From: Polytrichum commune
Lineage: Eukaryota; Streptophyta; Polytrichopsida; Polytrichales; Polytrichaceae
Reading direction: 5' to 3'
Length of the DNA stretch: 64,000 bases
Assembly (NCBI GenBank): GCA_950295325.1
Contig: OX485805.1
Span: 32,415,501-32,479,500 of the forward strand
The notes below the pieces were generated by a model, which did not search any database, was not told the DNA's origin, and was given only the letters and a program-made list of their open reading frames with translations. Shown here piece by piece: positions 1 through 10,918 of this stretch; within the stretch, counting starts at the first letter, position 1; each line of letters opens with the position of its first letter. A program made the translations under genes and the position numbers.

Positions 1-60
1 CCTCCTAGGAAGTCACTGATGGAAATGAAATTATTCACTATGGTAAGCAGAGTCTTTCAC

Positions 61-172
61 GAACCAGAAGAGTATTAGTATTTTCTCAGTAGTAAGATGG
101 TGGTGAACTATATATTTCCAACATGGTTACCACCATCTTACTACTCAGAAAATGCCATTACTCTTCTGGTTT
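61..172. repeat. Imperfect inverted repeat (hairpin 1)
   Basis: The segment 61-108 pairs with 126-172 in inverted orientation, with a few mismatches and a loop of under 20 nt. The arms begin with AACCAGAAG and end with CTTCTGGTT. It lies in a probable intron upstream of the exon at 458-731. It could be a small foldback element or a young small-RNA precursor; the sequence alone cannot separate these. Confidence 0.75.
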
Positions 173-202
173 GTAAAAGACTTCTTAACGTAGTGTATAA
201 TT

Positions 203-287
203 TCTGGCAAACCAGAAGCTGGTTATGGCCATCATGTGATGAGAGTTTTTTGCCGTGATGGCCATAACCAGCTTCTGGTTTGCCAGA
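203..287. repeat. Perfect 32-bp inverted repeat (hairpin 2)
   Basis: Positions 203-234 and 256-287 are exact reverse complements (32 bp, no mismatch) around a 21-nt loop. The arm shares the AAACCAGAAG core with hairpin 1 immediately upstream, so the two are probably related in origin. A transcript would fold into a stable stem of the size Dicer-like enzymes process, but no mature small RNA can be inferred from sequence alone. Confidence 0.85.
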
Positions 288-457
288 CAAGATGGGCACC
301 TTGTGTACGCATTGTTTAATGGTTTTTGAATTACTGATTTCTTTCAGCCAATCTTCAGGCTTGTTTGTCATACCTGTGTATCTGTTACAATTGGTGCTAT
401 GTCATGAAAGCGTCTCATTGTATTCTCTCTGACAAATGAAATGGAATATTTGAACAG

Positions 458-731
458 GGAGATCCCCTTTCTGCTGGAGGGCCCAGAGGCACCTGTGACG
501 CCAGAGACCCCCAAAGAGGTGGAAGTCCCACAAGCAGGCCAAAGAGGGAAGAGAAGTAGTCGGGTCAAGGTACAACATTCGAAATGGCAACTTAGCCACG
601 TGCTCACGGGCAGTGAAAACAACAGCAGCAGCAGTGAGGCTGAGACGCCCACCAGTGGTCGCCCCTGCCGCCGCACTGCAGGTCGCCACAGTGGCTTTGA
701 CAATTATGTGCTTCTCATGCGTTCACGGTAG
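458..731 (+). CDS. Probable 3'-terminal exon of a partial gene (possibly shugoshin-like)
   Basis: An open frame follows an acceptor-like TTTGAACAG and ends at TAG 729-731. It encodes a Pro/Glu-rich then Ser-rich, basic tail of about 90 residues. The end, GRPCRRTAGRHSGFDNYVLL followed by MRSR, resembles in spacing the basic C-terminal motif of plant shugoshins (GRP-R-x-A ... Y ... MRR), which protect centromeric cohesin. That resemblance is from memory and short, so the name is only a suggestion. The rest of the gene would lie left of the window; the open frame at 1-78 could contain an upstream exon but the phase could not be matched. The two hairpins would then sit in its last intron. Confidence 0.35.
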
Positions 732-2090
732 TAGGTTGGGTGCACAAATTTGATTTAAGAGCTCAAATTCTTTGATATACATATCAAATAAATGAATTGC
801 AATTTCTTCAGGGTCATTCATTGATAGGTACTTATTTTCTTCCATGGAGCACAGGTATTTTTCCTCTCCCATGAATGATTACTCGTTCTCTTTGTTGTGC
901 TTTGTGATATGGTTGACTTGTAAGTTCTACTCGTGTCCAGACTTCCATTCTCATAGATGAAACATTTGTCACTAGCCATGGCTTATATGATTGATTCAAG
1001 TTTGCAGACAGTATTATTGGGCTATCCAAAATGGAAAGAGCCATGTCTTGTATTTTTGCTCAGGTAAGATTCACTTGATTTCTCAGAGATATTTACTTGG
1101 GATTATAATTGCTTGGCTACTTACAGTGGAAGCCTGGAAGTTAACCAGTCCATCACATGTTTTCAACTCTTAAAGCTAAGTGAAGTCCATTTGCTTGAGA
1201 GGCATCTGTGTTTGCTTGATCAATGGACGTAGTATTGATGAGGAGTTGGTAGTGGGAAGAGGATTCAGAAGCTGAACATGTTGGGTTGATGCTATATCTG
1301 AAGAGAGTAGAATTGAACAATGATGCGTGGTCAATTGCAGACAGTCAAGTGGCATTTGGTTGCAGGTTCTCTCAAAACTGTGTTTGGAATTTGAGAGTAT
1401 ACAATCGATGTGAGATTGTGAATCTTCTGAGATTACAAGAAATTGTTCTTAGGCCCACTTCAGCTCATGAAATGAGATTACTACCTCTATATTAGTATCA
1501 TAAACTTAATTCTCTTTGTTTTTTCTGAAGCTGAATCCACTGTTGTGCTAAATAATTCGCTCCAAAAATATTCTCCTGTTTGTAGTAATGACCAACCCAA
1601 ACGAGTAGTATGTAATCTATTGACGAATAAACTGGGTTCTGCGTTAAAGTTCTGAACTGAAAGGCACTCCCATGCAGCAAGGTGAAAAGGTAATGGGATT
1701 TAGCAAAAAACAATTCATGTCCTTTCTTTTTAATCATGGAGTGGTTAACCTCTGTATAACCATTTGGTCATCAAAATCAGTGTGGCCAAATCAAATCGTG
1801 GGGTGGGGTATGATGGTCGGTGTCAGGGTAAAGTGCATGGGCATTGTAGTAGGTGGAATCTCCAAGGTGAAGCTGTCATGTGAATTATCACCCAGTTCAT
1901 TTGTCTATAGTCTTGAAATTACACAATGCCCTAGAATTTGTTATTCTCTCATGGACAACTTCATCCTTGCATGGCTGTTGACTCGAATGGTTAAAGCGCT
2001 TGAAATGACAAGAAAGTGGTGGGAATCATGGGTTTCACTGTTAACATGAGAAAACCATCTCACAGAAATACAGGAAAGCAAGGTCTGAGC
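732..2090. other. Flank without a recognised gene
   Basis: No frame here resembles a known protein. A 56-nt stretch at 1008-1063 is bounded by TTTGCAG and GTAAG and could be an untranslated or alternative exon, but nothing supports it further. Base composition is AT-rich and intergenic in character. Confidence 0.4.
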
Positions 2091-4903
2091 GGACCCATTA
2101 TAGCACTGTGTGATTCCAAAAAGTGGGTGGCACTAAATACCGTAAACAGTGCAGTTGTTGATCTTATTATTCAAGTAAAAAAATGATGAAACCATGGAAA
2201 AAGTCATATAACAACCCGGAACTCCAAACAAGTGACCCACACTAAACAAGACTTTGGTTTTGCCGGTAATAACATAGTTGACTCTCTTTCACCTTAGTAG
2301 GTGAGATTGGTGTGGCCCAGTTAGAAGAGCAAGACAATGGCCCCCACTTGAGAGACATTGCACACTAATGACTCTCACGAAGAGTGAAACAATGTGACCC
2401 CCGGATTCAAGGGTTATGAGGAAACTCGACACCGTGATGGATCCCTTTGGCTAGATTTGGGCATCCGTACACTCTCACAAAGAGCTTTCCTACTGTTCCA
2501 TGGTTTTGGAGCCATTAGTACAAACGGTTTCTTTATTAAAAGCAAAACACGCGCTGGGATTAGGAAGAATTTGGTGGGATCTTTTTGGCAACAAGTGTGG
2601 GGCCCTTGTTGAGTTGTCACGTCGTCGTGGACTCCGGCTTCCTCATGCACATGTAGTAACCCGGCGTGAAGTTAAACCCGATATATTCGGAGTTTACATC
2701 CTCAAACGGAGGCGGAATAAGGGGATTTTTGAGTTTATTTTATTTCACTTGGAAAAAGTAAAGCTACGTAGTAATGGTAGTTTTGTAGGTGGTGCGTGTG
2801 GTGAAGGCGTTTTTTGATGTTCTAAAACACTGGTATCTCGTTCATGCTCACCGAGAGTAGGTGTCATTGTGGTGGCACACTTGTCCACCTCATAAGTTTA
2901 TCCGCCAATAGCATGGAATCCATCTCTTCACATTCTTACGCCGTAAATGAGATTTTCGCAAGAACATTGTGAAACACTTTAGGGATTGGATTGCTCACAT
3001 TGCTCAAGAGGAGTAGCTCATTAGTTGGGTGGATTGCAAGCCTCATGGAGCTCGGCGGTTTGAGTTAAATGGGAACCATGTGATTAAACCCTACCACATG
3101 CATCCGGAAGTGATGGGTGGATGATTTCCATCCACCTTGGAGTGACTCATGTATGTGCGAAGTGAGTCATCCACATGACTCAAAGCAAGTGTTTCATTGG
3201 GTCGAGTCTTTGGTTATGTGCTTCCGAAACAATTGAGTGCCGCCCCTCGCCATCACCCAAGATGAGTGTCTTCACATATTCTAAATGAACATGAACTTCA
3301 TTCCATTTAATCATTGTTGGCAAGTTCATGACATGTACAAACCAACTGAAGAAGAAAAAGACGACGAGGAGCATGGTAAACATGACCACGAAATTCATAT
3401 AGTATGTTCAATCAAAAGATTATTGGTTTAAGGCCCATAAAGTAGTATCAATTTTTGTTTTGGGTTTTTATTGATTTTTGTGTTTTTTTTTTCTTAAATG
3501 GATAACTTTGGTGTTGTTATGAGTATTCAAATCTACAGTTTGGAAAAGGTTTCTTCTAAAAACTTAAAAGAATGTGTCCATAAAAAAAAATGGTTACAGT
3601 TTGGATTCCAAACAAAAGTTACATGACCATACAAATTTTGAACTTGAATTGGTTTTTTAATATTCCTTGAGCTCATTACGAACCAGAACGCTTCATAAAA
3701 AAGAAAATGTGTGTTTAAATTTAATATATTTAAAGACAATTGTGTACGATTTATTCATCGTGTTGTATCAATTATGGCTTCAATTTTAGCTGCCCCTACC
3801 AACCTCAAAACACGTAAATAAAATTTGTGGAGATATACATCTAGAAATTGATTGTAGAATTGTTTAAAAGTAATATGGTTTTTTTTATAAAACCTTCTAG
3901 AAAAAACATATCAAAATATTCCAATTTAGCATGCAATTTTGGGATGTTCCTTCTATTAGTGAACCTTCATAGGGTACATAATTGGTCTAGTTTGTCGTGC
4001 TTGCAACACCATGTCAAAATGTTTAATTTAGACTTTGGTGTCAAATAGGGCAGGGTAGGGATTATAGTACCCCAATAGCACACTTATACATTCAGCCATG
4101 TTTGCATGCTAACATCTAGCTCTATCTTCCTTGGACTTGACTAGTTTTTTTTGCCACTTGGAAACCCTCTCACTCCTCATCCTAATCCAAGGAATAAAGG
4201 TATACAATCCTAAAGTGGTCTCTGATGATTTCTAGCATAGAAGTACATATTCAAGTCTAAAATGTACTTATACGAGAGGAAAAAATTTAAGAAAACTATG
4301 AGCACCACTTCAAGAATTCATAAGATATTCGTTTGCATTCCAAAAACAGCAAGACCAACTCTCATGCTCCTCATTTGGATTTGCTATAGTGTGCATGTAA
4401 GTTTTCTTGGATTGTCAAACCCCTTCATATGTTGGAATGTTGGAAGTGCCCACTTTTGACACACTTACCTTAAGTTTGTGCCACATATTTTGACAAATTT
4501 GTTTTATACAAGGAGTGACAATTTATGTTACGTTTACATTTTGTTTTGCTTACACTACACATGCAGTTCACAGTTAGTATTAAGCAAGAGAAATATTAAC
4601 CAGTGACACTAAATACATATTTGATGTAGGTCGTTCGCTCCTCTTCTGATTTTATGATTCACTTCAACTCTTTTCCAATACCAAAATACAAACTAACAAA
4701 AATAAATAGGAAAGGAAAGGAGCTTGTATGCACATAGCGCCATTTTTAATGAAATGCTCTAAAACTAAGTCAAATCATCCATCCTTGTATCTTGCAAAGG
4801 AGAAAGTTGTGCACCATTCATCCAACGTTTCTATCATCCGGCCATGTTGGCATGGGGAACCATATCAACGCCACAAAATAGGCCCAAAGCCTCACAAATA
4901 TAA
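2091..4903. repeat. Repeat-derived intergenic DNA
   Basis: No gene recognised. The stretch contains members of a dispersed motif family (GGCACTAAATACC near 2127; GTGACACTAAATAC at 4603-4616). About 110 bp at 4505-4613 recur, diverged, at 9507-9620 in the same orientation. Short open frames near 2400-2817 resemble nothing I know and look like eroded transposon sequence. Confidence 0.5.
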
Positions 4904-5408
4904 GGTCCACTTCACACACGGGACTGAGAGCCCGTGACCAATACACTTCAAGCACTCCCATTGGTGGAAAAGGCGGAGCCGGTCCAAGTTCACTTCACAG
5001 TACTATGCTTGAGGGACCAACGGGGTATGTGAATGCATGCAAGATGGATGTAAAGCCTACATAGATCCCTACATGACATCAAACGAACCATGTTTCATGG
5101 TCACTTGGACTACTTTCAAGAACCGCCTCTTGGAAGTAGGTCTAACACAAAACCGGGAGACCGTGGCACTCCGAACGCTCACAACCGTCGATTCATTATA
5201 TTTTATCATGTGGTAGGATCTGCATGAATAGAAATTCATTGAAATAGCATTTGGTTGAGGGCCCGGTCACTTGTGACTTCGCACTACATTGAAGACCCGT
5301 GATCACACTACATCGTTTTGGAGGTGTGTTGGGACAACCTTTGGACACTTTCTTTTGGGCTCCCACAATTTCATGGTCACGGCTCTTGGCTCATGTGTGA
5401 AGTGGCCC
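4904..5408 (+). mobile_element. PIF/Harbinger-type MITE, copy 1
   Basis: A 505-bp element starts GGTCCACTTCACACACG and ends with the complement CATGTGTGAAGTGGCCC, flanked on both sides by TAA. Terminal GGGCC bases and a 3-bp TAA/TTA target duplication are the hallmarks of PIF/Harbinger (Tourist-like) elements. Copies 2 (43819-44309) and 3 (46184-46687, inverted) match along their length. No coding capacity. A pyrimidine tract of CTC/CCTC repeats follows at about 5430-5463. Confidence 0.85.
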
Positions 5409-5411
5409 TAA

Positions 5412-6878
5412 TGTAAAAGGAACCCTCTAGGCTCTCTCTCTCCCTCTCCCTCCCTCCCTCCCTAGCTATAGCCCCACACGGAATCTCCCGCGTTTTGGGC
5501 ACCCAAAATAAGGTTTGGAGATACTTGCTTGATCGGGTCGAGCAAGCTCCAAGCGATGAGGGATGCCAAATTTGTAGTCTCAAGGGATGCCAATTGGGCC
5601 TACAAGTAGAGGCCCAATCGCTTACGAGATTCTGTGCCAGATTTGGAGAAGCACAAGGTGGAGCATCATTTTCGACACTTTCATTTCTTAAATTCATTTT
5701 TTTGGGTGAGTTTTGGAAGTCAAAAGTTAGCCCAAACACATGACCAACGTCTACAGTCTGCCGTAACCGTCCATTTTCTTCTCATTTCAGCACTCAGAAC
5801 CAAGACACGTGTCGTGGTAGTAGTGGTTGTGGCTTGATCGAAATTTAGTCCCAGCCTAATTGGAATTCAATCCCAATTTTGATCAAAAGTACAGTACCCT
5901 ATAGATTGTTGATGAGGTCGTGATTGGGAACAAGCGCCTCTACTATAATTTGAAGGGAGATTGAATATATGTGTATCCGTATCGTTCCTCAAAGAGCCCT
6001 CAAAGAGGGATGAAATCGTGGGGTTCGATCCTTTATTGAGAAAAACTTTCTATTGAAAACCTTGTTAGCTCATCTTGTATCGGAGCTTCTTTTGAAAGTT
6101 GGTGAAGCTTTTGGGACATTCTTTTCCCACCTCTCAAATTAGGATATAAAGTAGGGTATGCACATGGGACCCGTTGTCCTAAATAGTGGACCAACCTATG
6201 CAAGGCTAGCTGGGCCCACCCATCCTAGTAGGACAAGTTAGAAAGCCGTTTTTTTTAGTAGCCCAACATTGCACTTTGTGTGTGATTTATGTAAGCATTG
6301 AGAAAACTTGGGTGACCTTGTATAAATTCTCATAAACATAGGGTTTGGAACTAAGCCCATGGTTTCATCCCTTTACATTACGAGTAATTGTACATTGAAT
6401 TATGGTATTTAGTGTCACATATGTAATAATGCCACTTACCCTATATTGAGGTGCATCCTAGGTTACACTAATGACCAACAACTTTACCATTAGTGTCACC
6501 TCATGACACTTTGGTGCTTACAAATATCTTGGCATGGATATGTATTCCATTACTGTTGTGAAGTGTATGCCTATGTTACACAATGGTCTACAAGTTGACT
6601 ACTGTGTACACAAATGACGCTTGGCATTAACATGCTTAATAATATCTTCCTCTTGCATACTCAAATGTAACCACATGACACTTATTATGTCAATATGCTC
6701 AATAGTACCTTCCTGTCACATACAAAAACACAAATTTATCATCTCATGTATCCCAATGTGCTATGCTAGGCCTTATAATGTAAATAAAAGTTACACTAAG
6801 AAGTTATCTATGTTGTCAAATAGTATCATATTGACATCTAGCGGACGTGACACTTTAAAAGCACTAGGCATTTAGTGT
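5412..6878. other. Intergenic stretch without a recognised gene
   Basis: Two overlapping open frames of 67-120 codons at 5377-5837 have no recognisable domain. The right half (6400-6880) is dense in the GTGACACTAA motif and its complement (for example 6405-6418), so it looks transposon-derived. Confidence 0.45.
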
Positions 6879-8013
6879 AGGGCCTTTCGCAAATAGTATG
6901 TGTGACACTAAATACTATAAATGGTGTACTAGGTTAGAGGTCGGAGTTGGAGACTGAGGGGCTAGTCACACTGGCCAGTTCAGACACCACATGTCGACAT
7001 CTCAGGCTGTAATGGTGTGAAAAATGGTGGGCCAACATCTATTTCTGAACATAATCCCCAACAATTTAACGGGAGGAACCGGATGAAAAGCTCGGTATGA
7101 TCGGGGCATGAGGGGTTGATCACACCAGCCACTTTTGGCACCCTCCGTCAGCGTCCCATATTGTAATAGTGTGGAAACCAGTGGGCCAACTTCTATTCTT
7201 GAACATTATACCCAACAATTTCACGGCTAGAACCGGACGGAAAGTTTGGTGTGATCGGGGCACGATAGGTGACTAAAATAATAAAATGGGGGAAAAATAA
7301 AGGTCATTTAGGGCATCGGGTCATTTGACAATACGAACGGACACTTCATTCACGCCGGCCCCTTAAATTGGGACCGGAGTTTCTATCTATCATTTAGGGG
7401 GGAGGCCAAAGCCACTCTATAAATGAAGGGTGGGGGTTGGGCGAAATAACGGGTGAGATGAGCCCCCCCCCCAGGGCGAGGAAAGCTGGGCGTCCGCCTT
7501 GCCGCCGCGGGCAGTGACGCCGTGGTGGGGCCCCCTGCTCCTTCAGATTCGCTGGGAGGCGCGCGTGCCCGTTCGCCTCGTTCAGAGGCCCGGGCTGCCC
7601 GCCCCATAGGAAGAAAAAATAAATAAAAAATCCCCCTTGTCCCTGTCAGCACCTCTCTTCTCCGCCCAGCCCAGCTCATCCAGCCAGCCAGCTAGCCAGG
7701 CTCCGACAATATATAATTTTAGGATACTATGTGCCCCTATTGCCGTGGGCATTTCCAACTCTTGGGGCGTTAACACAAATCGGGGGAAAAAATTAACGGT
7801 CTCGTGCTGAGGGAGAGAGAGAGAAAGCAAATTATCACAATGAATGTACTTTTCATATTCATCCAACACAAAAGCCCGAAAAAATGATATGTAGTTTGAA
7901 GGTTATTGTTTTTTTAGTTGATTTGACACCAATATGTAATAGTTTTTTAAGGTTTTGAATCGGACTACATCGTTATGGTACTTAGTGTCACGTACACTAT
8001 TTGTGAAGGGCCT
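6879..8013. mobile_element. Candidate inverted-repeat element with a GC-rich insert
   Basis: About 40 bp at 6879-6920 (containing CGCAAATAGTATGTGTGACA) recur in inverted orientation at 7971-8013, with roughly four in five bases matching. The interior has two tandem copies of a ~155-bp unit (about 6950-7110 and 7110-7270) and then a GC-rich block at 7380-7720, unlike the AT-rich surroundings, which could be a captured gene fragment. No transposase is visible and I could not find a clean target duplication, so superfamily assignment is open. Confidence 0.45.
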
Positions 8014-10270
8014 CAACTAGATGCTTGGAGGTCCTAGAGTGTGTGCACTGTGCATCGAATATGATACTGTAGTTCTGTAGCAGTTTGGGTAGAAAACAAT
8101 CAATTGATGAAGGTGCCTACATTGTTGGGAAATTAATTTCGTTGAATGTCCGATAAAAAAAACGAAATGGCATTCAAGAAGTGCCTAGAATCATGGTAAT
8201 GTAAGTGACATTCACTGGAATCGAACAAGGTAGTATCAAATGGCGTCAACGGTGTCTTCACGCGGCATCAATCTCACTCACGGTCTAAAACACAATACAA
8301 GCATGAATTTGCTCCACAAGGCATGCTGACACACTACCATAAAAACGGGAATGAGACAAGCAAACGGGAATGAAGGTGTAACTTATTTTTAACTATTTTT
8401 TTAATATGCCCAATTTTAGAATATTATTTTCTAGGTTGCCTGACTTACTTTTGTACTTTAATTGATTATTAGGCATAAAGGTGCTCAAGCTGCTAGAGAG
8501 CTACAATAACTCAAGGCTCCAACAAGTTGGTATAAGGGAGTGGCAATGAACGAATGGCGTGGGCAAATCTTAGCAGTGATTGATAAGATTTGCCCCCATT
8601 GTGGCTCACTACACTAAATAGTATGTTTAGTGTTGGATACACTAAATACGAATGTATGCACTAAATATTAATAACCCTATGAAAGTAAGTAACATTAAAT
8701 GTAAACTCAAACTCTAAATATCAACTATGGTAATATGTGGAAGTTACATGTTTGAATTTAGTGTGAGCAAGGATATGAAAAAAAAGATATAATAAGGGAG
8801 GTGGCAGTAGGGAAGGTAGCGGCACATTTATGTCTAACACTAATTGTTAAGGAATTAACAATTAGTGTTGAGCAGGGTAGGGTGGCAACAACACTAATTA
8901 TAATCAAACTCTAAATATCCTATTTAGTGTAGTTGTGGATTGGTGGAGCATAAATTCTTCGGTTGCCCTTTGGCTCAACAAGTGTGGTGCTATCTGGCTA
9001 ACATCATTTGGCAACTTTGTGCTAAAAAAAGGTAACCTTGGCCCTTGGATATCTTTGTCAATGATGCAGTGCCTCTTTGATTGACCTCTTAGCAAATCAT
9101 TGAAACCTTCTAGTTATATTTGGTTCTACTTGGGGAGTGCTCTTCTGTGGATTATTTGGCGTCAATGAAATTATTTGCTTTTTAATGCTTTTCAATGGCT
9201 AGTGGAGATTATTTAAACTCATGTAGTCTACATCACAAACTCATATTTTACACTACATGTCCTATTAAACACATGTAGTTTACATGTAGTGTAACTTTTC
9301 TAGTGACACTTCTTACGAATAAGTTTTACAAGTAATGTCAACCCAACTTCCTTAAAGTGGTTTATCAACTTTTAAGGTTGGTATATTATGCATCCTAACA
9401 TTTATGTAATGAAATATTTCATAGATGATTGAAATTTGGATGAAAACAAGTCACGGTAGTTACAACATTGTAAATCTATAATACCCAAATTGTATTTTAT
9501 TTTTACAAGGAATGGCAAATAATGTTACATTCACATTTAGTGTTGGTGACACTACATGGGCGGTTTACAATTAGTACTGAACAAGGCAAAAAGAATTAGT
9601 GACACTAAGTAAAGATAGTGGTAGTGATTCCGCTTGCCATAAACAATTCTACATAATTTAACCCTTAACTTCCGGAGAGTCCCGTTTTGGGCTGATGAAT
9701 GACTTTTGAAGGTAAATTTATTCCAAAGCAAGGTGCTAGGAAGGTCACACTAGGTGTCTTTGTGTTCCCCATCAAATCTTCTTGTCAGCAATGATCCAAT
9801 ATGAATAGACTGGTTGTTCACATGAATGAACAAACCCTCAATTTTAAAGTCAAGATTGAACTAATGTTCTCTTTTGTTGCTTTATAGCTATATATAGAAA
9901 CATCATATTATTTTGATAAAAAATGTTACTTTTCTACGGCCTCTTTTTCTTACCTCAAAGTGTATATCTATTCTTAAAATATTCTTGAATATTTGGACTA
10001 TAAATCTATTTTATATATTTATCATATCTTCTTAAAGATAAATGACATTGAGATAGATTATAAAAAATCATAAAAATCACTAAATATTGCTACCTTATTG
10101 ATGTGATGGTAAAATCAATAACAACAACTTTCTTTTAGGTACAATCAAAATTGAGCTCTTTAATGCTTCCTTTTTGAATGATCTAATGAAGGCACAATAC
10201 ACTCAAGGAAGTTAAGGGTTAATCTCTCCACAACACACACACACATACATATAGATTGGCCAAAGGCCGG
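8014..10270. other. Intergenic repeats upstream of AMT1
   Basis: No gene recognised. It contains more copies of the CACTAAATAC motif (8630-8700), a 15-bp perfect palindrome at 8836-8869 (AACACTAATTGTTAA, spacer GGAA, then its complement), and the second copy (9507-9620) of the repeat seen at 4505-4613. A short CA repeat lies near 10232. Confidence 0.45.
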
Positions 10271-10802
10271 GCGCTATTTGCGACTCCAAAGTTCAACTCC
10301 TTCCAGATTCGGAGCCTGCTCGTGTCTGCGACGCCGCAGCATCATCACCGTCATCGTCGCAACGGTAGAAACTACCGCCCTACCACCAACAGTAAAAAGC
10401 TATAGCAACAACCGCAAAAAGGAATTCCGTGCTAAGAATAACTTATGGCAATACTACTAACCTTGCAGTTGAAAGCTCGACTCAGGCTCACTCCAAAAGC
10501 CGTGTTATCAGCCGCGGAAATAAGATTCTTGGGCCGGTCCTGGCCGAGATGATGGTAATAATAACTTAACATCGGATCATGAGGAGGTTCAAGTTGCAGA
10601 CGACTCATCAGCCTGAGGAGAGAGCCCTGTATTAACTATAAGATCACTCATCCTCATCGCACTTGTTGCACATTGCCCACTTGCAAATCCCCAACTGAGT
10701 GTTGCAACTTGCAGCAAGACGTCAGGATTCATTCAGTCGACAGACCACTTTGTTGTACTTTTTGTTGTTGTGCAATGAGTCGGAGGAGGAGGAGGAGTGG
10801 GT

Positions 10803-10851
<49 letters not shown>
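10803..10851 (+). promoter_or_regulatory. (GA)n tract in the AMT1 5' leader
   Basis: A nearly pure GA dinucleotide run of about 48 bp lies roughly 70 bp before the AMT1 start codon. GA repeats in plant leaders are bound by BPC/GAGA-binding proteins; a regulatory role here is inference. A matching tract occupies the same position in CLP1. Confidence 0.6.
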
Positions 10852-10918
10852 TTCTGGGTGTCTTGCTGTTGTTGGTTTTGGATTTGAGGAGATTTTTGGG
10901 AGATTTGGAGATTTGAAG

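Noticed and set aside
1672-2049. A 125-codon frame as a gene
   Set aside because: Composition is unremarkable, no family resemblance and no splice or promoter support.
7383-7679. GC-rich 98-codon frame as a functional gene
   Set aside because: Low-complexity Arg/Ala/Pro sequence inside a candidate transposon; kept only as a possible captured fragment.
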